Notes under the pieces: model-generated
Database searches by the model: none
What the model was told of the DNA's origin: nothing
The model's input: only the letters and a program-made list of their open reading frames with translations
Made by a program: the position numbers and the translations under genes
Part shown: piece by piece, positions 8,660 through 18,400 of the stretch
Layout: each line of letters starts with the position of its first letter
Numbering within the stretch: the stretch's first letter is position 1
Source of the DNA: CAWJKP01 sp963843465
GTDB lineage: Bacteria; Planctomycetota; Planctomycetia; Pirellulales; Thermoguttaceae
NCBI GenBank assembly: GCA_963843465.1
Contig: CAWJKP010000003.1
Span: 1,054,001-1,118,000, forward strand
Direction of reading: 5' to 3'
Length of the DNA stretch: 64,000 nt

Positions 8660-11098
8660 TCATTGGCCCCCTTGGTCCTTGGGATTGGTTTCGTATTTCT
8701 CGCCCTCTCCCGGAGGGAGAGGGGGAACCGCTTGCGTTACCGGCGAATTGGCCTGGCTGCCCTGCGGGCTGGGCCGGCCGCCGAAGAGTCCGCGACGGCT
8801 TTCCAACCGCCCCAGCGTCAGCGGCTGGCTGAACAGCAGCCGGAAGCCGAGGTCCACCACCGCCCAGACCACCACCAGGCCGCCGTCCCACTCGGGCTTG
8901 ACGTGGATCACCCGGCTGCCACCGCCGCTCTCCCAGCTCTGCCGGTCCAGCGGTATGCGGAATAGGGCGGGCAACTGGCGGGGATCGTCGTCCGGCCCGG
9001 GCGGCTCGGCGCAAACGGCCAGCACGCACTCGTTGGTGAACCGCTGCTGCGGCCAGGTCCAGCGGACGCGGTAGCTTCCGCGTCTCTTTTCCTGGCGGAC
9101 CAGGCTGGCGCGGCCCACCGCCGGCCGCAGTCCGATCCTTTCGGCCGGCAGCACTTCCGCCCGGGTCCACGCCTCCAGCACTTGCTGATAGGGACGGAAA
9201 CGTTCCTCATACTGGCGGAGGATGCGGGCGTCGAACAGCAGGGCGAACTTCGACGGATCCCCCGCCCCCAAGGCGGCCTCCAGCGATTCCATCTTGGCTA
9301 TCCGCTGGCGGGCCGAGCGGATCACCGGCACCCAGCTCGAAGGCATCGGGTAGTCCTTCAGGCTGGGATCGCGGATCGTCTCGGCGATCGCCGTCTCATC
9401 GCGGCGGCCGATGGCCTGCTCCAGGCGTTTCAGCAGCTCCCGGCGGTAGAGCGATTGCTCGTAAAACGGCCGCCAAGCCTCGGCCTCGGGCGTCCCGGCG
9501 ATGATCTCCTCCTGCCAAAGGTCCAGCAGCCGGCGGTCGAGCTGGTCGTAGGGCAGATCTGGGGGAAGCTCGCAGAGCACGCGGAGGATCGGCAGCCGCT
9601 TCAGGGCCAGGTCGATCCGCGGGCGCTGGTCGCGGTGGATCAGCCCTTCGCAGCGGATCTGGCAGGCCTGCTGCCAGGCGGCGACGATCGGCTCGTCGTC
9701 GCTCTGCTGCATCGCGCGGCCCATGCAATCCACCGCTTCGACCCGCTGCCGGGCCTGCTCGACCCGCGTCCGCAGGCTGTAATGGTAGCCTTCCGGCAGC
9801 GGGGCGGCCGCGGCCGCGATCCCCTTCTCCCGCGACAGCGAGGTCGTCGCCGTGGCCTGCTGCACCAACAGCCGCAGGCGATCGACGACCTCCACCTGCT
9901 TGCGGGCGGCGACGACGTGCGGGCGGAACCGCTCGGCCGGCTCGAAGCCGCGGAAGACGCTTTCGTTCCAGGCGCCCAACAACTCGCGGTCCGACTGCTC
10001 GCCCAGCTCCAGGCGGATCCCCTGGAAGCGGGCCCAGGCCTCCTGCCGGCAGACGTGCTCGTAGGCCTGGTCGATCAGCGGCTTCAGATGCGGCGGCGCG
10101 TCGCGGAAATGGCCGCGGCGGTTGAGCAACTGCACGGCCGCATCCCATTGCTGCGCCATGAGCAACTGCTCGATCTTGCTGTAGGAGTTGGTGAGGTGCG
10201 ATAGCGGCGGGACCTGGTCCATGCGGACCCGGCTGAACGCCAACAGTTGTTCGGCCGCCTCGCGGACGTCGTGGTCGGGCGAGTTGAACAGGTCGATGAA
10301 CAGCGGGCTTGCGGCCGGGGCCTGGAAGTCCTCCTTGCGGAACAGCAGCTTGTCGTAGCTCTTCCCCTCGACGTACTTGTTCCAGAGCGAGGGGTCGGCG
10401 GCCAGGCCGCGAAGACCCACGTAGATCACCAGGGCCGAGAAGTGGTCCAGGTCCAGCGCGAGGTGCGTGGCCGCGTTGCGGTCGGGATGTTGGTAAGGCT
10501 CGACGCCCACTTCCAGGTTCCGCCGCCCGACCAGCGCCGGGACGCACATGCAATCGTAGTCGACCAGCTTCAGCTCGCCGGCGTCGGTGACCATCACGTT
10601 GGCGTGCTGGAAGTCGCCGTGGGCGATCCGCGCGTCGACCAGCTCCTTAGTGAGCGCGACCCAGCGCTCGGCGGCCGTGGCCAGGGCCCGGCGGTTGCCT
10701 TCCAGCGACCGGGCGCGGACCCACTTGAAGAGCGTTTCGCCCTGGACCCAGTCCATGAGGATCAGCGGGTACCACTTGCCGTCGCCGGCCGAGCGGATGC
10801 TCTTGTCGCGGTACTCGAACTCGACCAGGGATTTCAGCTTGCGGCCCTTGAGATACTCGCTGATCAAGTCGTAGCGCTCGTGGCGTTCGGGCGACTCGGT
10901 GGTGAAGACCCGCAGCGCGAAGTTGCGGCCGGTGTCGGCCATCACCGCCTTGTAGACCACGGCGAAGGCCCCGGCCCAGGGCCGCGGCTGGTTCCGCTGG
11001 TCCTTGTCGACCTGGCAGCGCTGCAGTTGCGGGTCGCGGAAAGCGATCCGCGGGTTTTGCAGCACCGCGCTGAAATGGGAAGCCAGCGGCCAGGACAT
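8660..11098 (-). CDS. Kinase-fold protein with long helical C-terminal region; VAIK lysine replaced
   Basis: 812 residues. N-terminal kinase-like domain: glycine loop remnant WAGAFAVVYKA (41-51), ALRVF at 61-65 where the ATP-binding Lys is expected but Arg is present, hinge LILMDWVQGETL, catalytic loop HGDFQHANVMV (His150, Asp152, Asn157) and DYD (170-172) in place of DFG. Catalytic Asp and metal-binding residues are thus kept, the beta-3 Lys is not, so activity is uncertain. Residues ~290-640 are helical repeats (..AWNESVFRGFEPAERF..), then a small beta domain (RWTWPQQRFTNECVLAVCAEPP, a fibronectin-like strand pattern). The tail PPLPPGEGE derives from a CTC-rich repeat. HGD/DYD kinases of this sort accompany PP2C and VWA genes. 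Likely counterpart of the phosphatase at 251-1510. Confidence 0.8.
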   Translation of the reverse strand: MSWPLASHFSAVLQNPRIAFRDPQLQRCQVDKDQRNQPRPWAGAFAVVYKAVMADTGRNFALRVFTTESPERHERYDLISEYLKGRKLKSLVEFEYRDKSIRSAGDGKWYPLILMDWVQGETLFKWVRARSLEGNRRALATAAERWVALTKELVDARIAHGDFQHANVMVTDAGELKLVDYDCMCVPALVGRRNLEVGVEPYQHPDRNAATHLALDLDHFSALVIYVGLRGLAADPSLWNKYVEGKSYDKLLFRKEDFQAPAASPLFIDLFNSPDHDVREAAEQLLAFSRVRMDQVPPLSHLTNSYSKIEQLLMAQQWDAAVQLLNRRGHFRDAPPHLKPLIDQAYEHVCRQEAWARFQGIRLELGEQSDRELLGAWNESVFRGFEPAERFRPHVVAARKQVEVVDRLRLLVQQATATTSLSREKGIAAAAAPLPEGYHYSLRTRVEQARQRVEAVDCMGRAMQQSDDEPIVAAWQQACQIRCEGLIHRDQRPRIDLALKRLPILRVLCELPPDLPYDQLDRRLLDLWQEEIIAGTPEAEAWRPFYEQSLYRRELLKRLEQAIGRRDETAIAETIRDPSLKDYPMPSSWVPVIRSARQRIAKMESLEAALGAGDPSKFALLFDARILRQYEERFRPYQQVLEAWTRAEVLPAERIGLRPAVGRASLVRQEKRRGSYRVRWTWPQQRFTNECVLAVCAEPPGPDDDPRQLPALFRIPLDRQSWESGGGSRVIHVKPEWDGGLVVVWAVVDLGFRLLFSQPLTLGRLESRRGLFGGRPSPQGSQANSPVTQAVPPLPPGEGEKYETNPKDQGGQ
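8700..8731. repeat. CTC-rich hairpin repeat (family D) in kinase C-terminus
   Basis: CCCTCTCCCGGAGGGAGAGG forms a nearly perfect hairpin. It supplies the last residues of the kinase-fold protein. Similar hairpins occur at 572-605, 29680-29710, 39507-39545, 39622-39662 and 53930-53965. Confidence 0.75.
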
Positions 11099-11168
11099 GG
11101 ATGTTACTGATTTTGGATTTTAGATTTTGGATTTTCGATTGGGTAATTGCTTAGCGGTCTGGGGAGTG

Positions 11169-11404
11169 GACCCCTTCGAGCTTGCTCGATGGTGAACGAG
11201 ATTGAAAGCTAGCTCGACACGCCTCAATCTTTCTCCGGGACCCCTTCGAGCTTGCTCGATGGTGAACGAGATTGGCTGGCTAGCGGAAGAGTAGCCTGGC
11301 AATCTCCTTCACCACCGGGCAAGCCCGGCGGGGTCGCGGCTTCGCAAGGAACCTCCACTAGCCTCCAATCTCCTTCACCATCGAGCAAGCTCGAAGGGGT
11401 CGCT
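11169..11404. repeat. Four copies of a GAGCTTGCTCG hairpin repeat
   Basis: The 417-bp gap between the GTPase and kinase genes has no gene. It holds four copies of a unit with the core GACCCCTTCGAGCTTGCTCG..ATGGTGAACGAGATT: two direct (11169-11207, 11239-11276) and two inverted (11302-11336, 11366-11404). Each has an internal hairpin (CGAGCTTGCTCG). The paired head-to-head layout gives a large potential cruciform in the middle of the operon. Confidence 0.8.
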
Positions 11405-11520
11405 CGGTCATTTCGCTAAAGGGCTACACCATTCCGCTAAAGAGCTACAACAATCTATTATGGTACCCCTTGCTCATGCGATCCGGCCTTGTATATTCTC
11501 GCGTGTCCGGCGGTTCATCC

Positions 11521-12549
11521 TTAACGTAAGACGGGATACCCGTTCATCTCCAACAGCCACAACAGCGGCTCCAACAGCCCGAAGGGCGAGATCGTCCGCA
11601 GACTGAGGTCCGCTTCGCCGGCGCCGTCCAGACCCACGGGGGTCAGCGGGAAGAAGAGGTAGCGGCCGCCGAAGAGGTCGTCGATCTGCCGTTGGATCTC
11701 CCAGCCGGGCCAGATCGTGTCGCGCAGCTCGCCCAACAGCCGGCTGCGGGCCTCGATCACGTCCCAGGTCATGGCCTCGCCCGTGGGATCGATGCGGCCC
11801 AGCTCCTTGTAGAACCAGGCGATGGCGTCGCCTCCTCCGGGAACCGAGAAGGACTTGCCGGCCAGAAGGTCGATCTTCGACACGCACAGCGCCACGGGGA
11901 TCCGCACGCGGCGGCCGGCCTTGACGCCCTTGACCAGGCGGATGTCCTCGCGGAAATCGGCCAGGGCCTTGGACTGCGGCTCGCTGGGATAGGTCGGATC
12001 GAGGAAGAAGATGAAACCGTCGCCCTCCAGCGCCCGGCGGCGGCGATAGTCCTCCACGCCCATGTCGGAGGTCACTTCGCCGGAGTAGTCGAAAATGTTC
12101 ACCAGCAGGTTGTTGCGGCCCAGGGCGTCGCGGTCCTGGAGGTTGAAGACCAGCGGGTGAGGGATGCGGTCGCGCTGCGTGGCCGCCGTGCCGATGCGGC
12201 TGTTGAGGATCTCCTCGACCAGCACGTCGAAGTCCTGCGAGCTCTGCGAGCGGATCTTCTCGAACTGCACCGACTTGGGGTAGTTGCCCCGGTTCAGCTC
12301 CCAGTAGAGCATCGCCAGCCAGTGGGTCTTGCCGGCCTGGGGAACGCCCAAGGTGGGGAAACAGACCTTGGTCATCGAGCGGTAGATCTCCATGAAGGTG
12401 TAGTCGCACTGCTCGTAGGGCTCTTGGCTGATCACGTTCTTGCACTGCACCACGGCCACGTCGCGCGGGCCGTCGGCGTGGCGGCCGTAGTCGGGCGCCG
12501 GCTCCAGATGGTCCACGCCCAGGCACAAGGGGCAGGTGTCGCGGCTCAC
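11521..12549 (-). CDS. Zinc-finger GTPase of the double-GTPase (DO-GTPase) type
   Basis: A GTG start overlapping the previous stop as GTGA gives 342 residues; other in-frame GTGs lie slightly upstream. N-terminus DTCPLCLG (Cys6, Cys9) with later Cys36 and Cys48 makes a probable zinc ribbon. The P-loop is GVPQAGKTHWL (68-75), G3 is DYSGE (154-158) and G4 is SKID (224-227); all lie in the right order and distances for a TRAFAC-like GTPase. A conserved segment GFIFFLDPTYPSEPQS lies between G3 and G4. This resembles the DO-GTPase family that pairs with GAP1, present in the same operon. Cytoplasmic; a nucleotide-controlled switch for the complex is inferred. Confidence 0.75.
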   Translation of the reverse strand: MSRDTCPLCLGVDHLEPAPDYGRHADGPRDVAVVQCKNVISQEPYEQCDYTFMEIYRSMTKVCFPTLGVPQAGKTHWLAMLYWELNRGNYPKSVQFEKIRSQSSQDFDVLVEEILNSRIGTAATQRDRIPHPLVFNLQDRDALGRNNLLVNIFDYSGEVTSDMGVEDYRRRRALEGDGFIFFLDPTYPSEPQSKALADFREDIRLVKGVKAGRRVRIPVALCVSKIDLLAGKSFSVPGGGDAIAWFYKELGRIDPTGEAMTWDVIEARSRLLGELRDTIWPGWEIQRQIDDLFGGRYLFFPLTPVGLDGAGEADLSLRTISPFGLLEPLLWLLEMNGYPVLR

Positions 12550-13724
12550 TTCGCGGCGGACCTGCACGCCCCGGAAAAGAGCCACCCGCCCGAGACCGCC
12601 AGCCCCACCAGCGCCGACCCCAGGCCCCCGCGGATCCACTGCCGCAAACGCCGGTACGCGGCGGTGGCCTCTGTCTGGGCGTCCAACTCCTTGCTGAGCT
12701 TGGCCAGATCGTCCAGGTCGGTCTGCATCGCCTTGGACACCCGCTCCAACAGATCCAGCGTCGTGCTGAACTCCAACGCCCGTTGGCGGGTATTCTTCCA
12801 ATCGGCCGGCAGCGTGCTGCGGGCGGGCAAGGCGGACGTGATCCGCTGTTCGGCCGCCGCCAGCGCCGCCTCGTATGTCCGCTGGAGGTCTTCGTGTTTC
12901 CGCTCCAGCGGAGCGATCTGGGCCGCAATCGCCGCGTTCTGCCGCAAGATCGCCTCCCGCGGCGAAGTCTCCCGCCCGGAACCCACGGTCAACAGCGACT
13001 CGTAGATGCGGTTGCCGTTGAGGAAGGTGACGACCGTCAGCAGGGCGAGGATCAGGGCCGCGGCCGAGAGAAACTTGGACAGCCCCATGGCCCGGGCCCG
13101 GCCGCCGTTCAAGAGCCGCCGGATTTCGTGCCGCCGCTCATGGAAGACCACGCCTACCAAGGTGAGCACGGCCACCAGGCCGAAGAGCCAGAACCAGCGC
13201 TTGTCGACGCTCAGCAGCGCGGCCACCTGGCCCACCTTCCGCCGGCTCCCTTCCACCTCGAACAACAGCAGCCGCTGCTGGTCGAGCGAGCTCCGCACCG
13301 ACTGCCAGGCATTGGTCACCTCCTCAAGCCGGCGGCCCAGCGTATCCGCCGCACCGTCGAAGCTTTTGGAGACCGGCCCGGCGTTCTGGTCGAGAAACTC
13401 GGCCATCGACAGCCGCGTCTGGTCGTCCATCCGCCGGAACTGGGCCAGCATCGCCTGGTCCGGAGAATCCGGCCGGCCGGCCGTCTGGAGCCGCTCCAGC
13501 TCCTTTTGCAGAAATGCGCTGGTCGCCTGGAGTTGCTCTCGCTTGAGGAAAGCATGGACGTAGTCGGACGCCAGGGCTTCGGCATCGGGGCGGGAGACGC
13601 CGTTGTCGGAAACCGACGCCGGACCCGCACCGTCGGAGGGCGGTGAGGCTGCATTCCCCAGCGCGACGGAGGCCAGGCCGGCAGCCAATAGCAGCGTCGC
13701 TGCCAGCCTACCTGTAATCGTCAC
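12546..13724 (-). CDS. Membrane protein with long coiled coils
   Basis: I place the start at the GTG 13724-13722, giving VTITGRLAATLLLAAGLASV, a signal-like first helix. The longer frame to 13865 reads through a palindromic repeat and looks untranslated. After the signal segment: a helical region rich in Leu/Gln (residues ~60-190), one TM helix (FWLFGLVAVLTLVGVVF), a basic loop HERRHEIRRLL, a second TM helix (FLSAAALILALLTVVTFL), then a long coiled coil (..EDLQRTYEAALAAAEQRIT..) and a final hydrophobic segment SALVGLAVSGGWLFSG. The stop overlaps the GTPase start by 4 bp, so translation is coupled and the two proteins probably interact. The chosen GTG lies inside repeat A. No family recognised. 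Confidence 0.65.
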   Translation of the reverse strand: MTITGRLAATLLLAAGLASVALGNAASPPSDGAGPASVSDNGVSRPDAEALASDYVHAFLKREQLQATSAFLQKELERLQTAGRPDSPDQAMLAQFRRMDDQTRLSMAEFLDQNAGPVSKSFDGAADTLGRRLEEVTNAWQSVRSSLDQQRLLLFEVEGSRRKVGQVAALLSVDKRWFWLFGLVAVLTLVGVVFHERRHEIRRLLNGGRARAMGLSKFLSAAALILALLTVVTFLNGNRIYESLLTVGSGRETSPREAILRQNAAIAAQIAPLERKHEDLQRTYEAALAAAEQRITSALPARSTLPADWKNTRQRALEFSTTLDLLERVSKAMQTDLDDLAKLSKELDAQTEATAAYRRLRQWIRGGLGSALVGLAVSGGWLFSGACRSAAK

Positions 13725-13766
13725 GCTCCGCGTGACGCAGGGCCTCACGCGGAGCGTGAGGAGTAC
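13717..13766. repeat. Palindromic repeat A, copy 3, overlapping a gene start
   Basis: Complete copy (TCGTCACGCTCCGCGTGACG and CCTCACGCGGAGCGTGAGGA arms). The likely GTG start of the membrane protein (13724-13722) is within its left arm, so the repeat may have replaced the original start and ribosome-binding region. Confidence 0.8.
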
Positions 13767-13893
13767 TTTCCTTCGTTGGACAGCGTTCAAGGGGGGCCAT
13801 GCCACAGAGATTGATATCGATTGCCGTTCTAACCCCAGACTACCCAAGAAATGGGGGACTGTCAACGACCCGTCTTTCCCTCATGTAGAGGGG

Positions 13894-15114
13894 TCAAGTG
13901 GGTGGGGGCGGAGGCGGAGGCGGAATGCGGCGGTTCGCGGCGCCGCCCGCACCGGGCGGGTTGGGCCGAGGAGGCGCGGAACGCTGCCAAGGGACGCTTC
14001 CCCGCGGCGCCGGCCTTGCAGCCGCTGGGCTACCCTGGCCGGGCAGCGTCCCCGGAGGTGGGGCGGGCGGGGGGGGTGGGCCGGCGTGGCCGCCTGGGCT
14101 AACGGCGCCGGCGGCCACGCCGGTTGGGCCGCCCTGGTTAGCGCCGGCGGCCACGCCGGCTGGGCCGCCCTGGTTAGCCCCGGCGGCCACGCCGGCTGAA
14201 CTTGCGGATTGCCCCGCATCCATGGTCGGCCCTTCCTTGCGATGGCGATGATTGAACCGCAGGATGTTGCTCCCCAGGCGGATCAGGTCGCCATCGGCGA
14301 GAATCGCCGGGCCTTGCAACGGACGGCCGTTAAGGATCGTGCCGATCCGCGATTGATTGTCCTGGATCGTGTACTGACCGTCCGGCTGCCGCGTAATCCG
14401 CGCGTGCTCCGACTCCAAGTCCCGGCCCGCATAGCCCAACAGCGGCAGGGGCAGATGATCGCCGCGGCCGAGATAGGTCATCGCCTCGCCAAGGATCACC
14501 TGCCGCCCGGGCCGGAAGCCATCCACCACCGTCAGCCAGGCTTCCTTCAGCACCACCTGGGTCAACCCGATCAGGGCTCCAATCGACACGCCGAGGATCA
14601 CGAAGCCGGTCGCCCGCAGGGGCATGTCCGCGCCTGCTCGGGCGATCCAACTGAAAAGAGCCCCCCCGACAAGTCCCCCTAGTCCGCCTCCGATCATGCC
14701 GTTCCGCAGTTTCCGGCTCGACCGGTCATAGAGGCCTTCCGCGGAGCCGATTCCCAACCCCATGATCATCCACCCAGCCATTTGGGGGATTCCGACATGG
14801 TACAGGAGCTGCCCGAGCAGTCCGCCGATAGCCCCGCCGATTCCTCCGATGGCCAGTCCGGGGACCGCTCGACGAAGTTGTCGCCGCCATTGGGCGTTGG
14901 CCATCCCGGAGACGAGAATCAAGCCCACCCCCAAGCCCCCGCCCACCAGCGCACTGGTGAGCATACTCTGGACCGCCCCGGCCAGCCAGGCGGCGCGGAG
15001 CAAGTGATCCAGCCAGGGCCAGTGGAAAAAGAGCGGCTCGGCGACCATCCAGGCCAGGAAAGCGGCCCAACCGCCGATGATCGCCGCATAATAGACAAAG
15101 CGGTGGAGAGACAA
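13894..15114 (-). CDS. Multi-pass membrane protein with C-terminal FHA domain
   Basis: 406 residues from a TTG start (no clear ribosome-binding site; the start is tentative). The first ~200 residues contain about five hydrophobic helices with small-residue motifs (GGLGVGLILV, GGIGGAIGGLLGQLL, GGGLGGLVGGALF). Residues ~205-295 form an FHA fold: GRDLESEHARITR (GR..S..H phosphothreonine pocket), YTIQDNQSRIGTILNGRPL (D..S..GT.lNG). The tail is Pro/Gly-rich, starting with three to four tandem copies of the repeat-B peptide GVAAGANQGGP. FHA binds phospho-Thr, so the protein probably recruits products of the island kinase to the membrane. It is the promoter-proximal gene of the minus arm. Confidence 0.8.
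   Translation of the reverse strand: MSLHRFVYYAAIIGGWAAFLAWMVAEPLFFHWPWLDHLLRAAWLAGAVQSMLTSALVGGGLGVGLILVSGMANAQWRRQLRRAVPGLAIGGIGGAIGGLLGQLLYHVGIPQMAGWMIMGLGIGSAEGLYDRSSRKLRNGMIGGGLGGLVGGALFSWIARAGADMPLRATGFVILGVSIGALIGLTQVVLKEAWLTVVDGFRPGRQVILGEAMTYLGRGDHLPLPLLGYAGRDLESEHARITRQPDGQYTIQDNQSRIGTILNGRPLQGPAILADGDLIRLGSNILRFNHRHRKEGPTMDAGQSASSAGVAAGANQGGPAGVAAGANQGGPTGVAAGAVSPGGHAGPPPPPAPPPGTLPGQGSPAAARPAPRGSVPWQRSAPPRPNPPGAGGAANRRIPPPPPPPPT
14081..14196. repeat. Tandem array of repeat B in the FHA gene
   Basis: Four units: 14081-14103 (diverged), 14106-14124, 14138-14160 and 14174-14196, the last two separated by CTGGGCCGCCCTGG. The unit GTTAGCCCCGGCGGCCACGC..C alternates in orientation on the plus strand, and the inverted pair at 14081-14124 can fold. 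It encodes the GVAAGANQGGP repeats of the FHA protein. Confidence 0.8.
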
Positions 15115-15480
15115 AGCTAGTGGTCAGTGGCTAGTGGTCAGTGGTCAGCAAGAGTAGGTTATGCTTTAGCATAACACCTCGACAGCCCTGTAGGGAACGC
15201 CCTCCGTGGCTTTCCTGACGCCGGAAACGAGCCATTTTGCTGCCCCGGAACGCCAGTAACCGTTCACGGGCCGCTGGTGACCTACGTGCGATTGGGCACA
15301 AAAAGTCGCCTTTCGCTCCGCGAAAGTAGCGCAACTTTCGCGGAGCGAAAGGCGACGCTGACGGCCCATGAACGGTTACGAACGCCGCGGAGGGCGCTGC
15401 CTACGGGATTGATATTCCCTCGGGAAGCGGGTACCTTGGAAGATGGAGCCCTAATCCCGGAGGCGAAGGCAGATTAAGCC
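15115..15480. promoter_or_regulatory. Divergent intergenic region between the two arms of the island
   Basis: 366 bp separate the minus arm (FHA gene first) from the plus arm (Ig-protein gene first), so both arms must start here. I see no convincing -35/-10 pair or operator. Most of the space is occupied by GTGGTCAGTGGCTAGTGGTC short repeats (15120-15150) and a nested inverted repeat (15256-15379). The plus-arm ATG at 15481 is preceded by GGAGG at 15457-15461, rather distant, and by AAGG nearer. Confidence 0.45.
15256..15379. repeat. Nested 124-bp inverted repeat bounded by GTAACCGTTCA
   Basis: Outer arms GTAACCGTTCACGGG and CCCATGAACGGTTAC (14 of 15 match). Inside lies a perfect long hairpin, arms GTCGCCTTTCGCTCCGCGAA.. 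at 15305-15327 and its complement to 15355 with a 5-base loop. A second element with the same outer arms and the same total length, but a different inner hairpin, is at 50989-51112. Confidence 0.8.
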
Positions 15481-18400
15481 ATGGCCAGACGATTCGTCCG
15501 CGTCGATCTCTCCGATACCGGTCGCGACTTTCACCCCGTCGCCGTCGAGCCGGGCGTTCCCCTGTTGGACTACTCCGACGCCAATTCCAAGATCGTCTTC
15601 CGCTGGCTGGGCGGATTGTCCGCCGAGCCGGAATGGGAAGGGGAATCCGTCAACTTCTACGTCCGCGACGACCACGGCGGACGCCTCGAAGACGTCGTCT
15701 GCCAGCCCGCCAGCGATGAAGACCTTCAGGGTCCGCTCAAGGCCGACCTGGAAGCCCTCCGCGACCGCCTGGCCAAGGCCAAGGCCGAAACCTCCACCGA
15801 GCGGGCAGTCTACAAGATCCTCAACCAGAGCCTCATCAAGCTCCTCGACGACCCCCATCGCACGGACCGTGACAACTACTTCTTCCGCTACAAGGACGTC
15901 CAGGGCCGATGGCGGCTGGTCTGGTGCTGGGGCTACCAGCGGGTGGACCAGGTCCCGGCGCCGACGCTGATCTGCACCGACCCCGACTGCTCGCTGTTGT
16001 TCGTCCGCCGTCCCGGCCAAAGTCCCAAGTGCCCGAGCTGCGCGTCGGTCCACGTGCCCCGCGTGGTCAAGCGGCGTCCGCGGAAACGCCGCGCGCTGTG
16101 GCCCCTCTTGCTGCTGCTCCTGGCAGTGCTTTCGGCCTGGTGGCTGCTCGGCCGCAATCAGGTCGCCAAGCTGCAATTGGGCATCGACCCCATGCCGGTC
16201 CTCTTGGGCCAATCGAGCAAGCTGCAGGTCGACGCCGTCTCCAAGGCCGGCAAGAAGTACTCGGTCCGCGACTCGTCGAAGCTGTCGCTGGCGGTCGACC
16301 CGCCGAATCTGGCCAAAGTCGACGGTGCCCAAATCGAGGGACGCGCGGCGGGCAAAGGCAAGCTGGTGGCAACGTTCCGCCAGGCGTGGGGCAAGCCGTT
16401 GGTTTCCACGCTCGACTTCGAGGTCTTGCCCGGCCGCGCCAACCACCCGGCGACAGGTGCGGCGCGGCGCCCCTCCAACGTCTCGATCGTCAGCGATCAA
16501 GGCCCGTCGGTGACCTTTCCCAAGGGCGCCGAGTTCGACGATTTCCGCGTCGAGGTCTCGTATCCCGACGGCATGAAACGGATCGTTACCAAGAAGGCCA
16601 CCCTGCGGGCCTCGGGCGATTCGGCCGCTGCGCCGGTGGCCTTCAAGGGCGGCCGGATGATCGGCATCCACCCGGGGAAGACCGAGGTCACCGCCGAGTT
16701 CGAGGGCGTCGCGGCGGAACAGCCCCTGGCCGTCGAGGTGGCCGACAAGGTCGACGTGGACGAAATCCGCTTGCGGCCCTCGCCGCTGACCCTCTTGCCC
16801 AAGGACACCGTGACCGTCGAGGCGGTGGGCTACAAGAACAAGAAGTCCGAGGGCGTGATCGGCGGCCTGGCCGGCGTGAGCTGGAAGTCGCAGAATCCCC
16901 AGATCGCCCGCGTCCAAGGGCCGGAGCTGACCGCCCAGAAGCTCGGCGATACGCAGGTCACGGCCGCCTACGGCCCGATCGCCAGCAAGCCGCTGGACGT
17001 CCACGTGGTCAACTCCCTGGCCGACGCCCTGATCGTCGATCCGCGGATGCTGCCGATGCACGTCGGCGAGAGCCGGCAGTTGGGCACCGACTTGTCGATC
17101 TCCCGCGCCAACGTGGATTTCAGCCGCGAGGTGCAGGTCAGCTCTTCCGCGCCGGGCATCGTCCAGTTCCAACCCGAGGGCCGCACGCTCAAGGCAGTGA
17201 AGGAGGGAACGGCCACGGTCACCTTCAGCCTGGGCGACAAGCTGGTCAGCACCGAAGTGACGGTCCTGCCGGCGGGCGTTCTGGACGGCACGCTGGTGGT
17301 CGAGCCGGCCGAGGGTACGCTGGCGGCCGGGCAGGCCCTGCCCTTGCGGGCCTTCTTGATCGGCAAGGACGGTCAGCGGCTCGATCTGACCGACGTGGCC
17401 CAGTGGAGCAGCTCCGCGGCGGACAAGGTCTCGCTGCGCGGCAACCAGGCTTGCGCCCTGGCGGCGGGTCCGGCCGAGATCACGGCCAAGCTGCCCAATG
17501 GGGAAACGGCCGGCAAGGCCCGCGTGACGGTGACCGACGACCCGATCACCGAGCTGGTCGCCGACCCGTCCCAGCTTGTTATGTCAACCGGCGAGACGGC
17601 CCACCTGCGGATCGAAGGCCGCGCCGCCTGCGGTACGCACGAGTTGTTTCCCCAGGACAAGCTCAAGCTGGCCGCCGAGGGCGTCAACCCCTCGTCGATC
17701 CAGATCGCCCCGCCGCAGGAAGTCCACGCGGTAGCGCCGGGCAGCGCCCAGGTGGCCGTCCGTTGGGCCGATAAGCTCGGCCAGCAAGTGCCTGTCACCG
17801 TGGGCGACAACATCTGGACCGACCTGGTGCTCACCCCGAGTGCGGCGACCATCCATCCCGAGCAGGCCTTCGACTACCAGGTGACCGGCAAGCGGGGCGG
17901 AGTGGTCCAGGTGGTCGGCCCCGACCAGGTGAAGCTCTCGGCGAGCAATCCGGACGTGGCCCACCTGAACGGGATGCGCGTCGTGGCCGGCGTGCCGGGC
18001 ACGAGCGAGATAACGGCCCAGGTGGGCGGCCAGGAGCTGAAGGCCAACCTGGCCGTGGTGATCGGCGAGGAGGCGCCCGGATCGTCGATCCGTTCGGCGG
18101 TGTCGCCGTTCTGGGCCGGGGCGGCGGGTTCTGGCGGGACGGCATCTGGCACGGCGGGGATGGAGGCTTTGTCGGGGGCCGCGGCGGCGGCGTGGCGGAT
18201 CAGCCGATCGCGACCTTGTTCATCGACCCGGCCCAGACCGCGGTCCGGCTGGGGCAGTCGACCCCCAGGTTCCACGCACGTGCCCAGGATCTGGCGGGCA
18301 ATCAGACCGAGGTGCCCGCCGCGCTGGAGAGCATGAACGACAAGGTGTTGACGCCCGACCTGGCGCCGGGCCACGAGGGCCAATTCCTCGCCGTCGGGCA

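Noticed and set aside
11169..11404. Regularly spaced short repeats between the GTPase and kinase genes suggested a CRISPR array.
   Set aside because: Only four copies, in opposite orientations, each itself a hairpin, with unequal spacers and no cas genes.
18060..18200. Programmed frameshift in the Ig protein (GGAGGCGCCC).
   Set aside because: No slippery heptamer or downstream stimulator is evident, and comparable shifts occur in many other genes here, which favours sequencing error.
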